From: Frateuria aurantia DSM 6220
Lineage (GTDB): Bacteria; Pseudomonadota; Gammaproteobacteria; Xanthomonadales; Rhodanobacteraceae
NCBI RefSeq assembly: GCF_000242255.2
Contig: NC_017033.1
Coordinates: 2,739,110-2,803,109, forward strand
Reading direction: 5' to 3'
Length of the DNA: 64,000 nt
Below are positions 18,442 through 27,429 of this stretch, piece by piece. The translations under genes were made by a program, and so were the position numbers. Position 1 is the stretch's first letter; every line of letters starts with the position of its first letter. The notes beneath the pieces were generated by a model. That model searched no databases. It was not told the origin of the DNA and saw only the letters and a list, made by a program, of their open reading frames with translations.

Positions 18442-19461
18442 TCAGTCCTCCAGCACTTGGCGTACCGCGGCCTCGATGCGCTCGACACTGGGAATCCACA
18501 GTTTTTCCAGCGCCGGCGAGAACGGTACCGGCGTATGCGGCGGCGTCACCAGCACCGGCGCGGCCTTGAGGAAGCGGAAGGCCTTGGAGGCGATCAGTGC
18601 CGCCACATCGTGGGCGAAACCGAAGCGGGCGGCCGATTCATCGACGATCACCACTCGGCCGGTGGAGGCTACCGACTCCAGAATCGACTCTTCGTCCAGC
18701 GGAGAAATCGTGCGGGGGTCGACCACCTCCACCGAAATGCCCTCCTTGGCCAGCTTGTCGGCCACCTGATTGGCCTTGTGGACCATGGCCGAGAGGGCAA
18801 TGATGGTCACGTCCTCGCCTTCGCGGGTGTAGTTGGCCACGCCCAGCGGAATGGTATAGATATCGTCCGGCACTTCGCCCTTCATGTCGTAGAGCATCTT
18901 GTGCTCGCAGAACACCACCGGATCATCATCGCGGATCGACTGGATCAGCAGCCCCTTGACGTCATACGGAGTGGACGGCACCACCACTTTCAGCCCCGGG
19001 GTGGTGGCAAAGATGTTGTAGGGCGACTGCGAATGCTGCGCCGCCGCAGAAAAACCGGCGCCGATCATGCCGCGCATCACCAGCGGGGCCTTGGCCTTGC
19101 CGCCGAACATGTAACGGAACTTGGCCGCCTGGTTGTACAGGGCGTCATGACTGACCCCGAAGAAGTCCATGAACATCAGTTCGGCGACCGGACGCAGGCC
19201 GGTGGCCGCCGCGCCGGCAGCCATGCCGATAATGGCCGATTCGGTGATCGGCGTATCAATGACGCGATCGGAACCGAATTCGGTCCACAAGCCCTTGGTC
19301 ACCCCCAGCACACCGCCGAAGGCCTCGATCTTCGCTTCTTCCGGAGCATTGCCGCCGTGGCCACCACGCAGATCTTCGCCGATCAGCACCACCCGCTCGT
19401 CACGGGCCATTTCCTGGGCCAATGCCTGCTTGACCGCTTCACGATAGGTTTTGATTGCCAT
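18442..19461 (-). CDS. acoB: Acetoin (pyruvate) dehydrogenase E1 component, beta subunit
   Basis: The product is 339 residues starting MAIKTYREAVKQALAQEM. An ATG five codons earlier lies inside the E1-alpha end and is less likely. Family blocks include VVLIGEDL, DTPITESAIIGMAAGAA, AQHSQSPYNIFA and the C-terminal VVIVDESAARFGFAHDVAA. With E1-alpha it forms the thiamine-diphosphate enzyme that cleaves acetoin (or decarboxylates pyruvate) and reductively acetylates E2. It is separated by 11 bp from acoA and by 3 bp from acoC, consistent with one transcript. Confidence 0.92.
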   Translation of the reverse strand: MAIKTYREAVKQALAQEMARDERVVLIGEDLRGGHGGNAPEEAKIEAFGGVLGVTKGLWTEFGSDRVIDTPITESAIIGMAAGAAATGLRPVAELMFMDFFGVSHDALYNQAAKFRYMFGGKAKAPLVMRGMIGAGFSAAAQHSQSPYNIFATTPGLKVVVPSTPYDVKGLLIQSIRDDDPVVFCEHKMLYDMKGEVPDDIYTIPLGVANYTREGEDVTIIALSAMVHKANQVADKLAKEGISVEVVDPRTISPLDEESILESVASTGRVVIVDESAARFGFAHDVAALIASKAFRFLKAAPVLVTPPHTPVPFSPALEKLWIPSVERIEAAVRQVLED

Positions 19462-19472
19462 GCTTGCCACCC

Positions 19473-20435
19473 TCAATAAGAAACGTAGACGTCGGTCAGC
19501 AGGTTTTCCGGGGCGGGATACGCCGCCGCCCTGGCCTTGGCCACCGCATCGTCCACCTGGGCCTCGACCTCGCTGTCGATGGCGGCCAGCTCGTCCTGGG
19601 TGATCTCCTTCGCGACCTTGCCGGCGAAGATCTTCAGCGGATCATGCTCTTCGCGCAGGCGCTGCACTTCGCCTTCGGCGCGATACAGCGCCGGATCACC
19701 TTCGAAATGGCCATGCCAGCGGAAGGCCTTGGCCTCGATCACACTGGGGCCGCCACCTTCACGGGCACGCTTGACCGCTGCGGCCATCGCCTCGTACACG
19801 GCAAAGAAATCCGTACCGTCCACCGTCACCGCCGGCAGGCCGAAACCCGCGGCACGATGGGCGATATCACGGCCACCAACGGCATAGTCATGTCCGGTAC
19901 CTTCGCCGTAGCCGTTGTTCTCAAAGATGAAAATGGCCGGCAGCTGCAGCACCACCGCCATATTGATGGCCTCGAACACCAGCCCCTGATTGGAGCCGCC
20001 ATCACCGGTGAAGGACACCCCGACGCCACCGTTCTTCAAGGTCTTGGCCGTCAGCGCGGCACCGATGGCCAGCGGCGGGGCCCCACCGACGATGGCATTG
20101 GCACCCAGCATGCCCTTGGAAAGGTCGGCGATATGCATCGAGCCGCCTTTGCCCCGGCACAAGCCGCTGTCCTTGCCGAAGATCTCGGCCATCATGCCGT
20201 GGATGTCGCAGCCCTTGGCGATGCAATGTCCATGACCGCGATGGGTGGAACCGATGTAGTCGGTATCTTTCAGGTTCTCGCAGACGCCGACGGCGATCGC
20301 TTCCTCGCCGGTATACAAATGGATAAAGCCGGGAATGTCGCCGCTGGTATTTTCCTGGTGCAGACGCTCTTCGAACGCGCGGATCTCACGCATCTTGCGA
20401 TAGGCCTGCAGCAGTTGCTGTTTGCTCAAAGTCAT
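19473..20435 (-). CDS. acoA: Acetoin (pyruvate) dehydrogenase E1 component, alpha subunit
   Basis: The product is 320 residues. It shows STHRGHGHCIAKG, GKGGSMHIAD, and the thiamine-diphosphate motif GDGGSNQGLVFEAINMA ending in ENNGYG. The short N-terminus and IPGFIHLYTGEEAIAVGV are typical of AcoA-type rather than animal-like PdhA proteins. It is the promoter-proximal gene of acoABCD and faces the divergent AcoK-like activator across about 230 bp. AGGAGGG just before the ATG gives a strong ribosome site. The complex would convert acetoin plus CoA to acetyl-CoA and acetaldehyde. A pyruvate role cannot be excluded from sequence. Confidence 0.92.
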   Translation of the reverse strand: MTLSKQQLLQAYRKMREIRAFEERLHQENTSGDIPGFIHLYTGEEAIAVGVCENLKDTDYIGSTHRGHGHCIAKGCDIHGMMAEIFGKDSGLCRGKGGSMHIADLSKGMLGANAIVGGAPPLAIGAALTAKTLKNGGVGVSFTGDGGSNQGLVFEAINMAVVLQLPAIFIFENNGYGEGTGHDYAVGGRDIAHRAAGFGLPAVTVDGTDFFAVYEAMAAAVKRAREGGGPSVIEAKAFRWHGHFEGDPALYRAEGEVQRLREEHDPLKIFAGKVAKEITQDELAAIDSEVEAQVDDAVAKARAAAYPAPENLLTDVYVSY

Positions 20436-20553
20436 CGAACCCTCCTGGATCTGGGTGGACTGGCTGGGGCCGAGCCTGACGGGCTATCGGCCGACCGTGC
20501 CTGGATCGCAAAAAAGGTACGCGCAGGTCCCCGGTCGGCGCAGCTACCCGAAT

Positions 20554-20581
20554 GGGGTGGGCTTGAGGGGGGCTGGGGGGG
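20554..20581 (+). other. G-run cluster (possible G-quadruplex) in the acoA-acoK intergenic region
   Basis: Four runs of at least three G on the plus strand (GGGG-T-GGG-CTTGA-GGGGGG-CT-GGGGGGG) meet the simple G3+N1-7 quadruplex rule. They lie between the divergent aco operon and its regulator gene. The C-rich complement falls in the probable acoA leader/promoter side. Confidence 0.55.
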
Positions 20582-20667
20582 TATTCTTGGAAATCCATGG
20601 CGCGACATCGGGTCGCAGAATCGACTGCCACCCAACGTCGAGACAGCTCCGGAATGTCTGCAGGAAC

Positions 20668-23427
20668 ATGTCCAGAACACAGGTACCGCCGCGAATGAAT
20701 CGCTCGCACCCCATGCGCCCCCTGCCGATGCACCTGACTCAGGGGCTGCCCCTGATCCTGACCAAGTTCGCACCACCGCGATCACCCGGTGATTTGCTGC
20801 AGCGCCCCAGGCTGCTTGAGCAACTGGATACGGTGGCACAGCGCCGTCTGGCCGTGATATGCGCCGGCGCAGGCTTTGGCAAGACCACCTTGCTGGCGCA
20901 GTGGCAACAACACCTGTCCGCCCATGGATCGCGCGTCGCCTGGCTCAGCCTGGATGAAGACGATGACAGCCTGTGGCCGTTCCTGCCCTATCTGCTGCAG
21001 GCCCTTCGCCCGCTGCATGACGGCTGGGATCCCGACTTCTGGCACCGGGTGGATGCCCAGACACCGACCAGTCTGCAGTTGCTGCTGGCCGAACTGATCA
21101 ACCAGTTGCACGACTGCCCCCACGACCTGTACCTGATCATTGACGACTTCCATGTCATCAGCGATCGCGGCATCCACGATGCCTTGGGCTATCTGCTGGC
21201 CCACGCGCCGCCATCCCTGCATCTGGTGATCGGCAGCCGCCATCGGCCGCGTCTGGCGCTGAGTCGCCTGCAAGCCCAGGATCAGCTGGTGGACATCGGC
21301 GACGCTGCATTGCGCTTCAATGTGGAGGAGGCTCGCCGCTATTTGCACGACACGCTGAGCCCGCCACCCGGTGGCCACGATACCCAGCGCCTGCTGTCAC
21401 TGACCGAGGGCTGGATCGCCGGCATGAAGATTGCCTCGCTGTCCCCCGGTCTGGGGGGACACCCGGGGCCGCCGCTCCATCAGCTGCAAGGTGGTACCCG
21501 CGCGATCAGCCGCTATCTGACCGAGGTCGTGTTCGATCCGTTGCCGGCCGAAGTCTTCGACTTTCTGCTGCATACTTCGATCCTGCGCCGATTCAACGCC
21601 GATCTGTGCAATGCAGTCACCGGCCGCGATGATGGCGAGGCCATGCTGGAATGGATCGAACAGCACAATCTGTTTATTTCCGCCCTGGACGAACAAGGTG
21701 TCTGGTTCCGCTACCATCCCTTGCTGCGGGAAACCTTGATCCAGCGCTTGCGTCGCGACCGCGGCCTCGACATCAAGCAACTGAATGAACGCGCCAGCCA
21801 ATGGTTTGTCGAACAACGTCTGTGGGCCGAGGCCGTGCGCCATGCCTTGGCGGCCGGCAAACCCGTCGGCGGCAACGGCCAGGATGGCGCCAGCGCGCGA
21901 TCCCTCGCCGAAGAAGGCGATATCGACACCCTGGTCCGCTGGATGCAGACGCTGCCCGTCAGCCTTGACCCCTCACGCATGGATCTGCAGCTGAATCTGG
22001 CCTGGGCCCTGGCCCACTATTTCCGTTTCGACGAATCACGCCAGTTGCTGGACAGTCTGGACGCGCTGGTGGCTGATCATCGTGATCACCTGCACCGCAG
22101 CACCCGGATCAAACTGCAAGTGGTGCGCGCCATCTGCGAGGCCTTCGCCGAAAACATTCCCGAAAGCCTGGCCATCGTCGAGCCATTGCTGCAGGAAGTC
22201 CCCTGCGGCGATGTCTGGGTGGACGGTCTGGTCTGCAATATCCTCAGCTACGACTATCTCGTCGATCAACGCTATGCCGAGGCCCTGGCCGTGCAGCGCC
22301 ACATGCCCAGTCCCGAGGACCCGTTGCACAACCTGTTTGTCACCGTCTATCGCAATTTCATCATGGCCGAGGCCCACCTCTGTCAGGGCGAACTGGACGA
22401 GGCGTCGCAACAGGCCCGGCAGGCGCTGTTGCAGGCCGAGCGACATACCGGGCCGCACTCAAGCAGTGGCGCCACGCTCGCCCCGCTGCTGGCCGAAATC
22501 GCCAGCGAACGCGGTGAAGACGGCCAGGTAGACCTGCTCCTGGCCGACAGGCTGGAGGCGATCGACCGCTACAGTCCGCCCGACGCCCTGCGCCGCTGCT
22601 ACGTCAGTCTGGCCCGCAAAGCCCTGCGTGAGGGTACTCCGCAGCAGGCCGAGCACCTGCTGGAACATGCCCAGCATCTGGCCACCCTCCGGCAATGGCC
22701 ACGGGTCATGGCCTTGTTGCTCGCCGAGCAGATCCGTGTGCGCCTGCAGCGCGACGACCTGACCGGAGCCAGCCAATTGCAGCAGCAACTGGAGCATCTG
22801 GCGTCTCAGGCCAGCATCGATGATCCCCATCCCGTGCAGCGGGCTATCGCCCAGCACGCCACGCTGAGCCGCTGCCGTGTCTGGATGGCCACCGGGCAGC
22901 CGGATCTCGCCGTGGAATGGCTGGCTCGGCTGGTATCCGAGCAGGAGCGACGCCACGACCGCCTCGCCGCCATTCGCTTGCGCCTGCTGCTGGCATCGGC
23001 CCAGCGGCAGAGCGGTCATCCCGAGCAGGCCGAAATCACCGCCCACCCCGCCCTGCAACTGGCCCGCCATCAACAACTTCGGCGCAGCCTTCTGGATGCC
23101 GGTCAGACCCTGCAGCCACAGCTCGAACAGCCGCAAGATGCCCTTCCCTCGCCGAACCACGTCAAGGCTGCAGCTGTGCCACATAGGGAGACGATCGCCA
23201 TCGAGGCCATGTCGCCTGCCGACGGCAGCCCGCTGGGCCTCAGCGAGCGCGAGAGTCAGGCCCTGGACCTGATCGCCGAAGGTCAATCCAACAAGGAAAT
23301 CGCCCGCAGCCTGAATATCTCGCCAGAAACCGTGAAATGGCATCTGAAAAACATCTACGGCAAGCTCAACGTCAGCAACCGCACCCAGGCCATGAGCCGG
23401 TGGCGAGGACTGCGCTGGCTGAGGTAG
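20668..23427 (+). CDS. acoK: MalT/AcoK-type LuxR-family transcriptional activator
   Basis: From the ATG at 20668 the product is 919 residues. The start is uncertain (an AGGA lies very close upstream, and ATGs at 20695, 20713 and 20728 are possible), but this length is close to the roughly 920 residues of Klebsiella AcoK. An NTPase domain has Walker A GAGFGKTT (about 66-73) and Walker B-like LYLIIDDFH. A long helical TPR-like middle follows. The last ~60 residues are a LuxR HTH (LSERESQALDLIAEG, NKEIARSLNISPETVKWHLK). This MalT-like layout binds ATP plus an inducer and then activates a promoter. Divergence from acoABCD makes it the likely activator of that operon. Confidence 0.85.
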   Translation: MSRTQVPPRMNRSHPMRPLPMHLTQGLPLILTKFAPPRSPGDLLQRPRLLEQLDTVAQRRLAVICAGAGFGKTTLLAQWQQHLSAHGSRVAWLSLDEDDDSLWPFLPYLLQALRPLHDGWDPDFWHRVDAQTPTSLQLLLAELINQLHDCPHDLYLIIDDFHVISDRGIHDALGYLLAHAPPSLHLVIGSRHRPRLALSRLQAQDQLVDIGDAALRFNVEEARRYLHDTLSPPPGGHDTQRLLSLTEGWIAGMKIASLSPGLGGHPGPPLHQLQGGTRAISRYLTEVVFDPLPAEVFDFLLHTSILRRFNADLCNAVTGRDDGEAMLEWIEQHNLFISALDEQGVWFRYHPLLRETLIQRLRRDRGLDIKQLNERASQWFVEQRLWAEAVRHALAAGKPVGGNGQDGASARSLAEEGDIDTLVRWMQTLPVSLDPSRMDLQLNLAWALAHYFRFDESRQLLDSLDALVADHRDHLHRSTRIKLQVVRAICEAFAENIPESLAIVEPLLQEVPCGDVWVDGLVCNILSYDYLVDQRYAEALAVQRHMPSPEDPLHNLFVTVYRNFIMAEAHLCQGELDEASQQARQALLQAERHTGPHSSSGATLAPLLAEIASERGEDGQVDLLLADRLEAIDRYSPPDALRRCYVSLARKALREGTPQQAEHLLEHAQHLATLRQWPRVMALLLAEQIRVRLQRDDLTGASQLQQQLEHLASQASIDDPHPVQRAIAQHATLSRCRVWMATGQPDLAVEWLARLVSEQERRHDRLAAIRLRLLLASAQRQSGHPEQAEITAHPALQLARHQQLRRSLLDAGQTLQPQLEQPQDALPSPNHVKAAAVPHRETIAIEAMSPADGSPLGLSERESQALDLIAEGQSNKEIARSLNISPETVKWHLKNIYGKLNVSNRTQAMSRWRGLRWLR

Positions 23428-23877
23428 CCGCCTTGGCCGACTCAGCCAAGCGAGAGCGACGGCCATCAGTCCGGACAAGACAGGACAAAGACGGGCGATC
23501 CGGCCGCCAGCCCAACAGCCGGCACGCAACACCGAGTCCCCCCAGGCTGAAGCCATGGGACCCACGACAACGATATATTCTCTCTGGATACCAAAGCCTC
23601 GCCAGGGACCGAGTGTCCGGCGATCACCTTCCACCGTATCGCCATGCCTTCGCTGCAACAGCTGACCAAGCTGCCCTTTCAACTCCTGTCTACACCAGCC
23701 ATGTCGCTCCTGGTCCAATCCAGGGAGTTGCCGCAACTGCCACCGTCACTCATGATGGAGCCGCTGCAAACCCGGGAAGGCTTTCCAGACCTCCATATCC
23801 CTCGATCCACGAAGCTTTTCATACCGGGCTCGGATACAGGCTTTGAGTGAAGATTCAATCTTTTGCAGGATCCTGAA
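23428..23877 (+). other. Intergenic region; one weak 68-codon frame before the ABC genes
   Basis: About 450 bases. A short hairpin CTTGGC-7-GCCAAG just after the acoK stop lacks a T-run. One plus-strand frame (23644-23850, 68 residues) ends 27 bases before the permease start, but it has no ribosome site and no leader-peptide features, so I do not call it a gene. Confidence 0.4.
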
Positions 23878-25092
23878 GTGGCGACAAGCTATCTCGCATT
23901 ACGTCAATTGCATTTCCGCCACGAGCTTGTCGAGCGCTGGCGAGGACTGGACCGCATCGTTCTGGTCGGCGCCGGCCTCCTCAGCTGGGGCATCGTGTAT
24001 GCCGTGGTCGGCCTGATTCTGGCACTGTCCCATGCCTTGCTGACACTGACCGAGACCGGGACCCCGACCGAGATGCGGTGGTTGACGGTCATCGGCTGGC
24101 AGGGATTGACCTTCAGCATCTTGTGGCTGGCCCGTCCGATACTCTTCATGCGAACCATCGATGCGTTTGTCGCATCGCTGCCTGTCTCGGCGCGCAGCAT
24201 CTGGCTGGCCGACATCCTGATGGCCCTGCAGTGTTACTCCCTTTTATGGCTGCCCCTTCTTTGTCTGCCATACATGATCTGGCGGCAACTTCCGCCGCTG
24301 CAGGCCTTTCTGGCCTGCATGGCCTTCGCCATCATGGTTGCCGTCGGCCTGCTGTTCAACCTGCTGCTTCTGCGCAAAGCCATGACCAGCGCCACGGCAA
24401 TGCTGCTGCCGCTGTTGGTCATGGTGTTTTTCCAGCCACAAAGCTTCATCGGCTTCACCGCCTTGATCGGCACAGGTCTGCTGACGACATGCGTCGCCGT
24501 CCGGCTGTTGCGACGATCATCGGAGAAACGGGCACAGCCGCCCGCCCCCGCGCCTCCGCTTTCCGGCTTCCACCAGGCCACGGCCTTGGTGCTGCTCATC
24601 GCCTGGCATGTCTTGCATGACACCCTGATATGGCGAAGCGGGATGCTGCTGGCCAGCCTGGGTCTGAGCCTGGCGCTGCCATCCCTGAGACCAACCGATC
24701 CCAGATTGCCCGAGGCGGCGATGATCATGTGCGCAGCCCTGATATCAGTGATGCTCTATGGAATGCCGGCACTGATCAGTCGCGCCGTTCTGACCCGGCT
24801 GGATTTTCTGGCGGGACACCGTGGCTTCCGGCGACGGGTCATACTGTGCTCGGCAATGCTGGCATCACTGATCTTCTGCACGATGCTCTCGGCCTGCTGG
24901 CTGACATCAAGCCACCTGATGGCGGCTGGGGCGCCGCATCCAAAAGCGATCCTTTATCCAGTGATCATGTTTCTCGCCCTTTTCATTGCAGGCGTATGGA
25001 TGGCTTTGAAAATATCTATTTCGCTGCGATGGATCATGCCCACGGCACATCTGACACTTATGCTGATCCTGCTGATGGCTGCTTTCTCATGA
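23878..25092 (+). CDS. ABC exporter membrane protein of unknown cargo
   Basis: The product is 404 residues starting at GTG 23878, with AGGA seven bases upstream. A TTG five codons earlier is the alternative. About ten hydrophobic spans are visible (for example VGAGLLSWGIVYAVVGLIL, LLWLPLLCLPYMIW and LLFNLLLL) and no large soluble domain. It overlaps the ATPase gene by four bases (ATGA), so the two form an ABC-2-like transporter with separate subunits. Such pairs often export peptides, lipids or antibiotics, or give self-protection. No substrate gene lies beside it. I do not recognise a named family for the permease. Confidence 0.75.
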   Translation: MATSYLALRQLHFRHELVERWRGLDRIVLVGAGLLSWGIVYAVVGLILALSHALLTLTETGTPTEMRWLTVIGWQGLTFSILWLARPILFMRTIDAFVASLPVSARSIWLADILMALQCYSLLWLPLLCLPYMIWRQLPPLQAFLACMAFAIMVAVGLLFNLLLLRKAMTSATAMLLPLLVMVFFQPQSFIGFTALIGTGLLTTCVAVRLLRRSSEKRAQPPAPAPPLSGFHQATALVLLIAWHVLHDTLIWRSGMLLASLGLSLALPSLRPTDPRLPEAAMIMCAALISVMLYGMPALISRAVLTRLDFLAGHRGFRRRVILCSAMLASLIFCTMLSACWLTSSHLMAAGAPHPKAILYPVIMFLALFIAGVWMALKISISLRWIMPTAHLTLMLILLMAAFS

Positions 25093-25745
25093 CCGAACTG
25101 CTGCTACAAGACCTGAGCCCGCGGTATGGCCGCATGACTGCCTTTTCATGCAAGATGAATCCAGGCTTGCATCTCGTGACGGGTCACAACGGCGCCGGCA
25201 AGTCATCCCTGCTGAAAACCATTGCGGGTGCCTTGCCCCCAGCAGGTGGAAGCATTTATTTCAATGGGATCAGCTTGCCGCAATGCCCAGACAAAGTGCT
25301 GCTCGTGCCCGGCGTGCCTCCAGCACTGCCTTGGCTAATCGCGGACAGGCTGCTGGACTTCATGCTGTCACTCTACCCCTCGACCCGACGCGAGCCCTCC
25401 TACCGAGACAGAGTACTGCGGGAGCTGCAGCTGGAGCACGCACTGAAAACCCCGCTGGGGGCGCTTTCGGCCGGCATGGCCAAGAAGGTCCTGATCGCCG
25501 CCGCCTTGATTGCCGCGCCTGCCGTGATGCTGTTCGATGAGCCGACCAACGAGATCGATGCCGCCTCTTGCCTGGCATTGACATCCTTGTTGGCGGAATA
25601 CCGCAGCAGCCATATCATGCTGCTTGCTACCCATCATCCTGGTCCATTTATCGATATGGCCGCCAGCACTTTGAAGCTTGGCCATACGACACTATTGGAA
25701 CCTCGGACACCACGGGTAGCACCTGTGGATCCAATAGCCTCCTGA
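25089..25745 (+). CDS. ABC transporter ATP-binding protein
   Basis: The product is 218 residues, a minimal ATPase. Walker A is GHNGAGKSS (32-40), the signature LSAGM lies at 126-130, Walker B runs into DE at 150-151 in VMLFDEPTNEID, and the switch His is in LLATHH. The start is the ATG overlapping the permease stop. It powers the membrane protein encoded upstream. The signature is LSAGM rather than LSGGQ, a mild change seen in ABC-2 exporters. The gene ends at the edge of the accessory region, about 90 bases before the first 396-bp repeat. Confidence 0.88.
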   Translation: MTELLLQDLSPRYGRMTAFSCKMNPGLHLVTGHNGAGKSSLLKTIAGALPPAGGSIYFNGISLPQCPDKVLLVPGVPPALPWLIADRLLDFMLSLYPSTRREPSYRDRVLRELQLEHALKTPLGALSAGMAKKVLIAAALIAAPAVMLFDEPTNEIDAASCLALTSLLAEYRSSHIMLLATHHPGPFIDMAASTLKLGHTTLLEPRTPRVAPVDPIAS

Positions 25746-25834
25746 GTGACTATCCCCCCGGACGAAAACAGCGCCTTCAGCACATGACATCAGGCCACAT
25801 GCCGCCTCAAATCCTTGTGGAGCTTGGCGGCACA

Positions 25835-26230
25835 TCCGCCATCAGGCCTGACATTCATGCCACGGCCAAGTCATCCGGCCAAGGCTCGCCAGGCGCGAGC
25901 CTTGTCTTTGCTTACTCCGCCGGCTGCGAAGACTGCTGGATGATTTCATCGGCCAGCTTGGCCGCCCCGGCGATCTTGGCCTTCACGGCCTTGGAAACCC
26001 CCTGCAGGTTGATATGGTCCAGCTCGATATTGGGTGAAAACTGCAAAAGGATCTGGGTGACGATCTGCGCCTTCAGTTCCGTTTCCTGATTCATGATGAC
26101 CTTCCAGTCTGTGCCGCGTTATTGCGGGTCTCGAAGCATGACAGCACTTGGGCCGAAGTGCATGGGGAAACGATCCGGTCTCGGGCCATGAATCTGCAAG
26201 TTTTGCGGCAAATAGTCTGACGTAGGGGGC
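25835..26230. repeat. 396-bp direct repeat, copy A
   Basis: This segment recurs at 28520-28915 in the same orientation and with the same length, no gaps, and nine base differences by my count (about 98% identity). It begins TCCGCCATCAGGCCTGAC and ends TCTGACGTAGGGGGC. I find no terminal inverted repeats. It carries the intact 60-residue gene at 25912-26094. The two copies bracket the DUF3289-DUF943 pair. Confidence 0.93.
25912..26094 (-). CDS. Small protein of unknown function inside repeat A
   Basis: The product is 60 residues, starting MNQETELKAQIVTQILLQF and ending IIQQSSQPAE. A GAAGG site sits about six bases before the ATG. The protein is soluble and helical, with alternating hydrophobic residues (QIVTQILLQF, VSKAVKAKIAGAAKLADEII), so an amphipathic or oligomeric helix bundle is likely. 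It has no Cys, signal or membrane span. I do not recognise a family. An almost identical copy in repeat B has lost its start codon. Confidence 0.6.
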   Translation of the reverse strand: MNQETELKAQIVTQILLQFSPNIELDHINLQGVSKAVKAKIAGAAKLADEIIQQSSQPAE

Positions 26231-26583
26231 TTACTTACACCCCGCGGGGAATCGCACGGCCAGCCCGCTGTGGCCGCTCATCTCCACTTTTGGCGACAGT
26301 TGAAAACAGGGTGATGACCGATCACGCGCCGCATCTCGCTCGTCCTCTCGTGCTTCACATCCGCAAGGCCATCATGACGGGCGTTCGCACTTCATGAAGC
26401 AAAGACGTGGCCGCCGTCATACCCGCACCAGCCGGACGATCCAAGTCCACTCCCCAGAAGCGCGCGTATTTCGCCATCTGACTGGAGAAGGATCAGGCAT
26501 CACCGCGATGCAGCCACAGCATCGCCTCCTCGGCCTCGTCGTACCAGCCCGATTGTCACATCCCATGCAGATCCGGATCGATC
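26231..26583 (+). other. Region upstream of the DUF3289 gene, no clear gene
   Basis: About 350 bases of GC-rich DNA between repeat A and the AT-richer gene pair. A plus-strand frame (26394-26639) overlaps the next gene out of frame and has no family likeness. No PAAR, VgrG or Rhs coding sequence is recognisable here. Confidence 0.4.
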
Positions 26584-27429
26584 ATGACCGCTTTGACGCT
26601 GCCCTGCACTATCTTCAAAACCCGGCACCGCATGAATGACTACACCGCCAGGGATATGCGCTGCGGCGATCTGACGGCCTATCAGCTTCAACACCAGTAT
26701 CAGATGGGTCGCGTTTCAACCAAGGTCGATCCCTATCGGCTGAAAAAAATCCGTCCGTTCACTCCATCACAATATCAGCTCAGCCACATCATTAAAAGCG
26801 AAGAGAACATCACTCTGCAGCAATGCGCAAAAATAATGTTTGACGAATTTCGAAGCGCAGCGCAGCCATTTTCATTTTATGGCCCTTACAGACACTTGAT
26901 TACCAAAATGATCAACCACATGCAATACAACAACGGCGCACCGTTCAGTCACATGCTCCTTGATATGGCTTTGGAGAGAAAAATAAGATCCGATACATCC
27001 GTAAACAGCATTATAAACATGATAAGAAACACCTTGAAAGAAAACATGAACTGGAGAAAGAACATCTACCCAGCCGAGAATGTACATGCATTCAGAACAA
27101 ATATACTTAAAGCAACACTACCAAAATTCACATCAGTCATGGACAACTTCAATGGAATGGCCATCAGCGTTCACGATACCTGGGCTACCCATATCACCCT
27201 CACCAGCCTCGAAGTGCGAGAAGATGGTTATCTGGCCAGAATCCACTTCAGAGTTCAGGATCACTTCGGACTGGATGACAACGATGCAATCCAATATAAA
27301 TCCCGGATATTTTCATTCATAGGCTTGTGGTTTGTTCTGCAACATTACGACAAACTAGGCTTCAAACCATTCGTGACAAATATGCAATCAATCATTGAAA
27401 TCCATGGAAGTAAAAATGAATACAAATAA
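26584..27429 (+). CDS. DUF3289-family protein, candidate effector/toxin
   Basis: The product is 281 residues from ATG 26584; ATG 26632 is an alternative, but the family similarity (LPCTIF, then MNDYTARDMRCGDL) starts before it. Typical DUF3289 blocks are present: SFYGPYRHLITKMINHMQ, NNGAPF, ISVHDTWATHITLTSLEV, VQDHFGLDD and LWFVLQHYDKLGFKPF. The protein is soluble, with no signal peptide. Base composition is clearly AT-richer than neighbours, which suggests transfer. It overlaps the next gene (DUF943) by 14 bases. From memory, DUF3289 and DUF943 genes occur together in enterobacteria, sometimes near secretion-system genes. A toxin role is inference. The weak ribosome site and abrupt N-terminus could mean it was cut from a longer effector. 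Confidence 0.75.
   Translation: MTALTLPCTIFKTRHRMNDYTARDMRCGDLTAYQLQHQYQMGRVSTKVDPYRLKKIRPFTPSQYQLSHIIKSEENITLQQCAKIMFDEFRSAAQPFSFYGPYRHLITKMINHMQYNNGAPFSHMLLDMALERKIRSDTSVNSIINMIRNTLKENMNWRKNIYPAENVHAFRTNILKATLPKFTSVMDNFNGMAISVHDTWATHITLTSLEVREDGYLARIHFRVQDHFGLDDNDAIQYKSRIFSFIGLWFVLQHYDKLGFKPFVTNMQSIIEIHGSKNEYK

Noticed and set aside
20436-20667. Sigma-54 promoter before acoA
   Set aside because: I could not find a GG-N10-GC pair with the flanking consensus, and the regulator is not a sigma-54 activator.
22459-23736. A 425-codon minus-strand frame
   Set aside because: Most of it is antisense to the AcoK-like regulator, with no family likeness.
26394-26639. An 81-codon frame upstream of DUF3289 as a PAAR or leader domain
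   Set aside because: It is out of frame with the DUF3289 gene and shows no PAAR, VgrG or signal features.
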